Positions 33,631 through 40,706 of a stretch of DNA of 42,954 nucleotides are shown here, one piece after another. Numbering within the stretch: position 1 is the first letter of the stretch; every line of letters begins with the position of its first letter. Source of the stretch: Pseudomonas fontis (lineage in GTDB: Bacteria; Pseudomonadota; Gammaproteobacteria; Pseudomonadales; Pseudomonadaceae); assembly GCF_028656955.1 (NCBI RefSeq), contig NZ_JAMDGY010000034.1, positions 1 to 42,954 on the forward strand, given 5' to 3'. The notes below the pieces were generated by a model. The model worked only from the letters and a program-made list of their open reading frames with translations. It ran no database searches and was not told the origin of the DNA. A program made the position numbers and the translations under genes.

Positions 33631-33695
33631 CTATGTTCTTCGATCCAGCGGCCGGCCGTCAATAGCGGCTGACTGACATTCATCCGGCGGTCATC

Positions 33696-34514
33696 TCAGG
33701 GGCGCAGTTGGTCTTCCAGTTTCATCGTCAGGGCCAGCGCGCTGCCCTGGGACAGCGCCTGATCGCGCCAGAACAGGTAGCGCAACGGGTTGCGCTCGCC
33801 ACTGTAGAACAACGCCAGCTCCTCGGCGGCCTGCATCACCCCGGCGACGGCCGCCAGTTCCAGCCAGTAGACGGCGGCCTTGCTGTCGGCCTCGACCTGC
33901 TGGCCGTGCAGCAGCCGAAAGCCGATTTCGAAACGGCAGCGCGCATCGCCGCGCTGGGCGCCGCGCAGGAACCAGTCATAGGCCTGTTGCAGGTCGACCT
34001 GCCAGATTTGCTGTTCGCTGTCGCAGATCTCTTCTTCGAACAGATCGCCCAGGGCGGCGGCGGCTTCGGCCAGGCCGCGCTCGAAGGCCTGCTCGTAGTA
34101 TTCGGCGGCGCTGCTGTAGGCGACGTTCACGCCCTTGCCGAAGTAATGCTGCTGGCCCAGGTTGAACCAGGCCACGGCACTGCCCTGCAAGGCGGCCATG
34201 CGCAACAGGTGCCCGGCCAGCTGCGGGTCGGCGCGCCAGTACTTGCCGTTGAGCCAGATCCAGCCCAGGTCGTTGAGTGCCGCGACGCTGCCCTGCAACG
34301 CCTGCACACGCATCTCGGCGTATTCGGCTTGCAGGTCGGCGGCTTCGTCCAGGCGGCTGACCAGGCTGAAGCTCTCGCCCAGTGCCGCTCGCTGCGCCGG
34401 CATGCCGACCCCAGCGAACAGCCGCCGCAGGGTACCCGGACGCCCGGGCGCAGGGATGACACGCTCGGGCAGCAAGCGCTCGAGCAGTGGGTAGATATTG
34501 CTGGCAGCAGACAT
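33696..34514 (-). CDS. Sel1-like repeat protein
   Basis: The 272-residue soluble protein has Sel1/TPR-type alpha-hairpin repeats. Examples are ALQGSVAALNDLGWIWLNGKY, AALQGSAVAWFNLGQQHYFGKG, QAFERGLAEAAAALGDLF, GAQRGDARCRFEIGFRLLHG and LAAVAGVMQAAEELALFYSG. Such repeats mediate protein-protein contacts. There is no signal peptide. The ATG at 34514 (MSAASNI) is chosen because GAGG lies 6 nt upstream; Met codons at 34520 and 34526 are alternatives. The function is unknown. Confidence 0.83.
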   Translation of the reverse strand: MSAASNIYPLLERLLPERVIPAPGRPGTLRRLFAGVGMPAQRAALGESFSLVSRLDEAADLQAEYAEMRVQALQGSVAALNDLGWIWLNGKYWRADPQLAGHLLRMAALQGSAVAWFNLGQQHYFGKGVNVAYSSAAEYYEQAFERGLAEAAAALGDLFEEEICDSEQQIWQVDLQQAYDWFLRGAQRGDARCRFEIGFRLLHGQQVEADSKAAVYWLELAAVAGVMQAAEELALFYSGERNPLRYLFWRDQALSQGSALALTMKLEDQLRP

Positions 34515-34719
34515 GTTCATCCTCATTGAACCACCCACAGTGAAGACGACGTGGGCGATGAGGCGTGATTCTGCGCAAGGTCACGACAAAACCTGTCGCG
34601 AACGATTCGAATCGGGTAAATCAACAGATCGTCCTTGAACGAATAAATAAATGGCCAATTGCCATAAGTCTTCGCTAACGCCATGCTTACGCCGCAAGAT
34701 TAGACAAGGACGCCACCTT

Positions 34720-35316
34720 TTGCCCTCCGCTACGACCCGCGCCACTCTCAGCCGTCAATGGGAGCTGCTGCGCCAGCTGCCCAGCCGTTCACCTGGAGTG
34801 ACCAGTGCCCAACTGGTGATGCGCCTGAAGGATGCCGGCTTCCCGATCAGCAAACGCAGTATTGAGCGTGACCTCAATGAGCTGTCGCTGATTTTCCCGC
34901 TTGAGCGCAATGACAAGAGCATTCCGTATGGCTGGCATTGGTCGACGGCGTTCGCCGCGCACCGCTCGCCATTGCTGGAGATGCTGGGGAGCAGCAGCGA
35001 AGGGCTGCGTGAGTTCGAGCTGTCGAGCTGCTTGCAGCATGAGCTGCCGCCGTTCGGGCATCCGGAGAAGATCGAGTTGATCGCCTGGGTCAATGAGCAC
35101 CTGGCGCGTTTGCTACGTGAGACGCCGCTGTCGGCGGACATGCGCCTGATGGCACTGGAACAGGGGCATCAGTTGACGGCGACAGTGAGCAACAGCTGGC
35201 AGTTGCGCTGGTGGCTGTTGAGCCAGGGGGATGGGCTGATCGTTGAGCAGCCGGTGGCGTTGCGGGAGCATATTGCGCTGACCCTGATCAGCGCGGCGGC
35301 GCAGTATCAGGCTTGA
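34720..35316 (+). CDS. HTH-WCX regulator lacking the WYL core
   Basis: The 198-residue DNA-binding protein has an N-terminal winged HTH of the DeoR/YafY type (SRQWELLRQLP ... LVMRLKDAGFPISKRSIERDLNEL, then YGWHW). The C-terminal part (EKIELIAWVNEHLARLLRETPL ... LTATVSNSWQLRWWLLSQGDG ... LREHI) matches the WCX extension found after WYL domains. Only about 35 residues separate the two, so the central WYL sensor domain is missing. I choose the TTG at 34720, with AAGGA 9 nt upstream, because family members begin near PSATTRATLSRQW. ATG at 34651 is in frame but has no ribosome site. Its target and ligand are unknown. Confidence 0.75.
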   Translation: MPSATTRATLSRQWELLRQLPSRSPGVTSAQLVMRLKDAGFPISKRSIERDLNELSLIFPLERNDKSIPYGWHWSTAFAAHRSPLLEMLGSSSEGLREFELSSCLQHELPPFGHPEKIELIAWVNEHLARLLRETPLSADMRLMALEQGHQLTATVSNSWQLRWWLLSQGDGLIVEQPVALREHIALTLISAAAQYQA

Positions 35317-35338
35317 GTCGAGGCAACAACGTTCCCTC

Positions 35339-35432
35339 GTAGCCGCTGCCGTGAGGCTGCGCTCGCCTGCATAGCAGGTGCCGCCTTTGGGAGCCCTCAT
35401 GGGCTCCAGCGCAGCCTGACGGCAGCGGCTAC
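35339..35432. repeat. 94-bp inverted-repeat element, copy 2
   Basis: This is the same 94-bp design as 12587-12680 but in reverse orientation. The outer arms GTAGCCGCTGCCGTGAGGCT/AGCCTGACGGCAGCGGCTAC enclose the inner hairpins CGCCTGC...GCAGG and GGGAGCC...GGGCTCC. It lies between the convergent HTH-WCX gene and lapC and may terminate both. Confidence 0.85.
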
Positions 35433-35446
35433 AAAGTACGAAGCCT

Positions 35447-36820
35447 CTAGCGCTCGCGCAGCGCTTCCGCCCGGGCGCGAATGATCGGCTTGAGCAGGTA
35501 ACTCAACACGCTCTTGTGACCGGTGATGATATCCACCGACGCCACCATCCCCGGAATGATCAGCAACGGTTTCTCGTCCGTGCCCAGATGGCTGCGATCA
35601 GTACGCAACTTGATCAGGTAGAACGTATTGCCATCCTCATCGGTAATCGTATCCGCACCAATCTGCTCAAGCTTGGCCTTCAACCCGCCATAAATGGTGA
35701 AGTCATAGGCCGTGAACTTGACCATCGCCTCCTGCCCAGGGTGCAGGAAGGCAATGTCCTGCGGACGAATCCGCGCTTCCACCAGCAAGGTGTCATCCAA
35801 CGGCACGATTTCCACCAGGTCACTGCCCGGCTGGATCACTCCGCCAATGGTGTTGACCAGGAACTGCTTGACGATACCGCGCACCGGCGAGGTCACCAGC
35901 GTCCGGCTGACCCGGTCTTCCAAAGCCTTGCCCGTCGCCTGGGCCTTGCTCAGGTCGGTGCGCGCCTCGTTCAGCTGGGTCAGTGCATCACTGCGGAACT
36001 TGCCGCGCGTCTCGTCGATCTTGCGCTCCACTTCCTTGATCGCCGACTCCGCTCGCGGAATCGCCAATGAGGTCGCATCCAGCTGCCCACGGTTCTCCAC
36101 CTCGGCTCGCTTGAGGCGCAACACCTCCACCTGGGAGATCGCACCCTGGGCCACCAGCGGCTCGGACATCTGGATCTCCTGACGCAGCAACTGCAAGCTG
36201 TTGCGGTACTGCGACTGCTTGGAGCTGAACTCGCGCAGCTCCTGCTGACGCTGCACCAGTTGCTCCTGCAAACCACCAATCTCGTCCTGCAACTGCTGGC
36301 GGCGGCTCTGGTACAAGGATTCTTCGTTGGCCGCCTGGCCCGGCGCCGCCGTGAGGATCGCCTGGTCGACGTTCAACGGCCGGTCCTCGACCTCGGCGCT
36401 CAAGCGCTCCACCCGCAAGGCCATGGCCAGGCGGTCGGCCTCGGTTTCGCCAACGTTGGAGACGAAACGGGTGTCGTCCAGGCGCAACAGCGGCGCCCCA
36501 GCCTCGACAATCTCGCCTTCCTTCGCATAGATCTGGGCGACGATGCCGCCTTCCAGGTTCTGGATTTTCTGCAACTTGGACGAAGGGATCGCCTTGCCAT
36601 CGCCACGGGTAACTTCATCGATAACCGCGAAGTGCGCCCACAGCCCGAGGAACAGGAAGAAGCCGATCACCCCCCAGATGGTCAGGCGCACGATGCGCGG
36701 GGCATCTTCGATCAGCGCCTTGTTGACCTCCGGCAGCGGCTCCTGGCCGAAGGATTCGGAGCCCTTGAAATAGCTGCGCAGGCTGTCCTTGAAACGCCCC
36801 ATTCCCGACTTAAGCAACAC
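35447..36820 (-). CDS. lapC: LapC, membrane fusion protein of the LapA secretion system
   Basis: The 457-residue HlyD-type adaptor joins the LapB ABC transporter to the LapE outer-membrane channel. It has a single membrane anchor (LTIWGVIGFFLFLGLWAHFAV, about 48-68), a lipoyl half-motif (KLQKIQNLEGGIVAQIYAKEGEIV), a long coiled coil (about 140-310), the second lipoyl half (TLVTSPVRGIVKQFLVNTIGG) and the HlyD C-terminal signature (LLIIPGMVASVDIITGHKSVL). I use the GTG at 36820, which has AAGGGG 7 nt upstream and overlaps the end of lapB by 11 nt. ATG at 36802 is possible. Confidence 0.92.
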   Translation of the reverse strand: MLLKSGMGRFKDSLRSYFKGSESFGQEPLPEVNKALIEDAPRIVRLTIWGVIGFFLFLGLWAHFAVIDEVTRGDGKAIPSSKLQKIQNLEGGIVAQIYAKEGEIVEAGAPLLRLDDTRFVSNVGETEADRLAMALRVERLSAEVEDRPLNVDQAILTAAPGQAANEESLYQSRRQQLQDEIGGLQEQLVQRQQELREFSSKQSQYRNSLQLLRQEIQMSEPLVAQGAISQVEVLRLKRAEVENRGQLDATSLAIPRAESAIKEVERKIDETRGKFRSDALTQLNEARTDLSKAQATGKALEDRVSRTLVTSPVRGIVKQFLVNTIGGVIQPGSDLVEIVPLDDTLLVEARIRPQDIAFLHPGQEAMVKFTAYDFTIYGGLKAKLEQIGADTITDEDGNTFYLIKLRTDRSHLGTDEKPLLIIPGMVASVDIITGHKSVLSYLLKPIIRARAEALRER

Positions 36821-38966
36821 TGATCTGCCCCTTCTTCAGCGCATCCATGACGGAGGCTTTCGGGCCATCCGCGACAATCTGTCCGCGATCCACCACGATC
36901 AACCGGTCGACCAGCGACAGCAGCGAGGCACGGTGGGTAACCAGCACGACGGTCTTGCTTTCGATCACCGCCTGCAGGCGTTGCTTGAGGCGCTCTTCAC
37001 CGGTGTTGTCCATGGCGCTGGTCGGTTCGTCCAGCAGCAGGATCTGCGGGTTGAGCAGCAACGCCCGGCCCAGGGCAACGTTCTGGCGCTGGCCGCCGGA
37101 GAGGTTCTGGCCGCGTTCACCCACCTGCAACTCATAGCCTTGCGGGTGCAGTCGGGCGAATTCGTGAACACCGGACAACTCGGCCGCCTGCAACACCATT
37201 TCGTCCTCGACGTAGCGCGCGCCGCTGACCAGGTTGTCACGCAGGGTGCCGGCCATCAGCTGGATGTCCTGCGGGACATAGCCGATGTTGTGGCGCAATT
37301 CGCTGACGTCGATCTGGCGAATGTCCACGCCATCGATCAGCAACGACCCGCCGTCCGCTTCGTACAGGCCGACGATCAGCTTGGCCAGCGAGCTCTTGCC
37401 CGAGCCACTGCGGCCGATGATGCCGATCTTCTCGCCAGGGCGAATCGACAGGTTGACGCCCTTGAGCGCCAGGTTCTGCTGGTTCGGGTAGGTGAAGTCG
37501 ACGCCACGGAACTCGATGGCGCCCTGCAGCACCTGGCGGCTCAGCGGGCGCTCTTCAAAGTTGCGCTCCTGCGGCAGCTCCATCATCTGGTTGGTGGAGA
37601 CCATGGTGACCTTGGCCTGCTGGTAACGCGTGAGCAGGCCGGAGAGCTGGCCCAGCGGACCGAGGGCGCGACCACTGAGCATGTAGCAGGCGATCAGCCC
37701 GCCCATGCTGAGGTTGCCGGCCATGATCTGGTAGACGCCGGCGCAGATCAGCGCCACGCCCGCCAGTTGCTGGATCAGCAAGGTGATGTTCATGGCCAGG
37801 CCCGACAGCACCTTGACCCGCAGCTCCAGGCGGCTGAGGGTGCCGATGGTCTGCTCCCACATGTATTGGCGTTCACTTTCGGCGTTGTTGACCTTCACCG
37901 CATCAAGCCCGGCGAGGGTTTCGATCAGGCTCGACTGACGCTCGGAGGCCAGCGCCATGGTACGTTCCAGGGTCGCGACCAGCGGCTTTTGCAAGGCATA
38001 GCCGATGCCCAGGGCCAACGGGAAGGCCACGATGGGGATCCACACCAGGTGCCCGCCGACAATCCCGATCACCAACAGGATCAGCAGGGTGAACGGCAGG
38101 TCGATCAGGCTGGTCAGGGTCAATGAGGCGAGGAAGTCGCGCAGCCCCTGAAACTCGTGGATGTTCTGCGCAAAGCTGCCGACCCGCGCCGGGCGGTATT
38201 TCATCGACATGCCGACGATGCGTTCGAACAACGTCGCCGAGATGATCAGGTCGGTCTTCTTGCCCGCCAGGTCCAGGCACAGGCTGCGCAAGCCCTTGAG
38301 GACCAGGTCGAACAGGTAGGCGCCAGTGATGCCGATGGCCAGCACCCAGAGGGTCGAGGTGGCCTGGTTGGGCACCACGCGGTCGTACACGTTCATCACG
38401 AACAGCGGCGCAGCCAGGGCGATCAGGTTGATCACCAGGCTCGCGGCAATGGCATCGATGTACAACCAACGCGAACGCTTGAGGGTGTCGCGGAACCAGG
38501 AGCGCGCACGCGGAATCAGGTTGCCGTGGTTGACGTCGAACTTGTGCTGCGGCTGGGCGAAGAACACCCGGCCGCTGTAGTCGCTGAGCAGGGCTTCGCG
38601 GCTGACATGCACCTCGCCGCCGTCGCTCTCGCTGAGCAACAGGCGTGCGGTGTTTTCGTTTTCCCAGCCGAGCAGGATGGTGCTACGGCCTTCCTTGAGC
38701 AGCAGCATCGCCGGCATGGCGATGGCCGGGATCTGCTCCAGCTTGCGCTGCAGCAAACGCCCCTGCAGCCCGGCCCGGGCAGCGGCGCGCGGCAGCAGCT
38801 CCGGGCTCAGGCGCTGCGCCGGCAGCGGCAGGCCGGTGGTCAGCATGGCCCGGCTGGCGGGCTTCTGGTGCAGCACGCAGAGCGACAGCAAGCTGTCCAG
38901 CAACGGGTCATCGTGCTGACTGCGTGGATCGTGGGTGAGCTGGGCTCGACTGACTTCTGATTCCAC
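36810..38966 (-). CDS. lapB: LapB, type I secretion ABC transporter
   Basis: The 718-residue inner-membrane transporter would drive LapA export. A degenerate C39-like domain (about 15-135) comes first; its DPLLDSLLSLCVLHQ start lacks the catalytic Cys-Gly pattern, so it should dock substrate and not cleave it. Six membrane helices follow (about 165-430). The nucleotide-binding domain (480-715) has Walker A (GRSGSGKSS), signature (LSGGQRQ), Walker B (ILLLDEPTSAMD) and H-loop (LVTHRAS). It lies 39 bp after lapE and overlaps lapC, forming lapEBC. Confidence 0.94.
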   Translation of the reverse strand: MESEVSRAQLTHDPRSQHDDPLLDSLLSLCVLHQKPASRAMLTTGLPLPAQRLSPELLPRAAARAGLQGRLLQRKLEQIPAIAMPAMLLLKEGRSTILLGWENENTARLLLSESDGGEVHVSREALLSDYSGRVFFAQPQHKFDVNHGNLIPRARSWFRDTLKRSRWLYIDAIAASLVINLIALAAPLFVMNVYDRVVPNQATSTLWVLAIGITGAYLFDLVLKGLRSLCLDLAGKKTDLIISATLFERIVGMSMKYRPARVGSFAQNIHEFQGLRDFLASLTLTSLIDLPFTLLILLVIGIVGGHLVWIPIVAFPLALGIGYALQKPLVATLERTMALASERQSSLIETLAGLDAVKVNNAESERQYMWEQTIGTLSRLELRVKVLSGLAMNITLLIQQLAGVALICAGVYQIMAGNLSMGGLIACYMLSGRALGPLGQLSGLLTRYQQAKVTMVSTNQMMELPQERNFEERPLSRQVLQGAIEFRGVDFTYPNQQNLALKGVNLSIRPGEKIGIIGRSGSGKSSLAKLIVGLYEADGGSLLIDGVDIRQIDVSELRHNIGYVPQDIQLMAGTLRDNLVSGARYVEDEMVLQAAELSGVHEFARLHPQGYELQVGERGQNLSGGQRQNVALGRALLLNPQILLLDEPTSAMDNTGEERLKQRLQAVIESKTVVLVTHRASLLSLVDRLIVVDRGQIVADGPKASVMDALKKGQISVA

Positions 38967-39005
38967 GCGAACTCCCTTCGACGGCTAAGGGTGGAAAGTA
39001 CTGCC

Positions 39006-40358
39006 TCAGTTCATGCCGGGCAGGTTCACCTTGGGTTTCATGTCGTTTTGCACGACCGATGCCAACGGTGCCACCACTCCCTGGCTTTTGAGCAGCTGAC
39101 CAATGGTCGCCTTGATTCGGTACTGAGTAAACATCTGAATGAACTTCACCTCATTCAGACGACGCTGCGCCGTGAAGAGTTCGTTCTCGCTGTCGAGCAG
39201 ATCGAGCAAAGTACGGTCGCCAAGGCTGAACTGCTTCTGATAGGCCGAACGTACCTTGCTGCTGTGGTCGACATACTGCTGGGCAATCGGCACCTGGGCA
39301 TTGGCATTGGTTTGCGCATTCCACGCCAAGCCTAACTCCTCATTGAGCTGGCGCAAGGCGTTGTTGCGAATATCCAGCGCCTGGTTGGCCAGGTACGACT
39401 TGGATTCCAGGTCGGCCTTGTTGCTGCCCCCGGAATACAGGTTGAAGCTCATGCGCAGCATGGCCTGCCATTCGTTGTTGTGGCCATTCATGCCGTCCAG
39501 GTCGTTGTCGGCACTGCGGCCCAGCTCGGCATCGAAGCGCGGGTAGAAGGTCGATTTGGCTGCATCGTATTGCTTCTCGGCGGCGGCGATGTCCGACTCG
39601 GCCGAGCGCAGGATCGGGCTGTTTTCCACCAACTGCTGGCGGGCTTCATCCAGCGTTGCCGGGAGCAAGTCGACAAATGGCGCAGGCGTGCTTAACTCGT
39701 CGGGCATTTGTCCGACCACGCTGAGGTAGTTGGTTTGCGCGTCCGCCAGGTTCGTTTGTTCGGTGATCAGATTGTTGCGCGCCTGGGCCAGACGGGCTTC
39801 AGCCTGGTCGAGGTCGGCCGCGCGACCGACGCCACGCGCAGTGCGCAGCTGGATCTGGTCGTAGATGCGTTCGTGGCTGCGCAGGTTGTCTTCGGCCAGG
39901 CGCACCATGTCGCGACGAGTCAGGACATCCAGGTAGACCTGGGCAACATTCAGCGCGGTGCGTTCGGAACTGCCGAGCAACGAGTAGGCACGGGCATTCA
40001 CCGTGGCCTGCTGGCGACCCACTTCGCTGGAGGTGGCAAAACCGTCGAAAACCATCTGCCGCAGGCGCACGCTCGACTCGCCACGGTTCAGGGTTTCCCA
40101 GTGGTTGCCGCCACCGCCGGCACGGGTGCTCGGGCTGTCGGTGCCTTCACGGCCGTACCCGGCGAGGACATCGACCTTGGGCAGGTAACCGCCCTGGGCC
40201 GCACGCAGCTGGTAGTCGGCGGCGATCCGGCTGTTTACCCCAGCCTGGATCTCGGGGTGCACTTCAAGGGCCCGCTGCATGGCTTCTGGCAGGGACTGTG
40301 CTTGAACAAGGCTGGTGGCGAGGGCGAAAGGCAGAGCTGCAAACAGAAACAAACGCAT
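39006..40358 (-). CDS. lapE: LapE, TolC-family outer-membrane channel
   Basis: The 450-residue TolC/AggA-type protein has a signal peptide (LFLFAALPFALATSLVQAQS). It has two structural repeats of the TolC fold, starting LPEAMQRALEVHPEIQAG and TLDEARQQLVENSPILRSA. Typical elements are LRAAQGGYLPKVDVLAGYGREG, VFDGFATSSEVGRQQA, FNLYSGG and GDRTLLDLLDSENELFTAQ. It would form the outer-membrane exit, and in this system LapA is retained in its pore. It is the first gene of lapEBC and divergent from lapA. GGGATAAAAA lies upstream of the ATG. Confidence 0.92.
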   Translation of the reverse strand: MRLFLFAALPFALATSLVQAQSLPEAMQRALEVHPEIQAGVNSRIAADYQLRAAQGGYLPKVDVLAGYGREGTDSPSTRAGGGGNHWETLNRGESSVRLRQMVFDGFATSSEVGRQQATVNARAYSLLGSSERTALNVAQVYLDVLTRRDMVRLAEDNLRSHERIYDQIQLRTARGVGRAADLDQAEARLAQARNNLITEQTNLADAQTNYLSVVGQMPDELSTPAPFVDLLPATLDEARQQLVENSPILRSAESDIAAAEKQYDAAKSTFYPRFDAELGRSADNDLDGMNGHNNEWQAMLRMSFNLYSGGSNKADLESKSYLANQALDIRNNALRQLNEELGLAWNAQTNANAQVPIAQQYVDHSSKVRSAYQKQFSLGDRTLLDLLDSENELFTAQRRLNEVKFIQMFTQYRIKATIGQLLKSQGVVAPLASVVQNDMKPKVNLPGMN

Positions 40359-40706
40359 TAGCTTTTTATCCCAGGGACCGCTTGTCCCAAATCAGAGCCG
40401 GAACCTGCCAGAAGACGGAAAATATCGGTCCTGAAAACCGTATGTCGGAAACTTCTGAATGCGCAGGCGTTTCATACGCTGAAAGGCGAGGAATAGCGGA
40501 AATATCAATGTGACATTACGCAATCGATTGTTTAGGATGGCGAGTAGAAGGTCAATAGTTTGGCATAAACTAAATAGCCAAACGTTATAGACAAAAAATT
40601 GACACGAACGGCGTCAAAAAGCCTTGCGAAACATTCCTGCTGCTAGCGATACAGCACCGCTGATCGGGCACGGAAGCCAACTTGAACGGGTAGTTCGGAG
40701 AGTCTC
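40359..40706. promoter_or_regulatory. Divergent lapE-lapA regulatory region
   Basis: This 348-bp AT-richer gap holds both promoters. Two segments resemble the FleQ consensus GTCANTAAATTGAC: GACAAAAAATTGAC at 40590-40603 (all but two fixed positions match) and GTCAATAGTTTGGC at 40551-40564 (all but three match). A 7-bp inverted repeat, GTTTGGC...GCCAAAC, covers 40558-40583. lapA of P. putida is known to be controlled by FleQ and c-di-GMP, which makes the matches plausible. A TTGACA lies at 40599-40604, but no good -10 follows at 17 bp. Confidence 0.6.
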
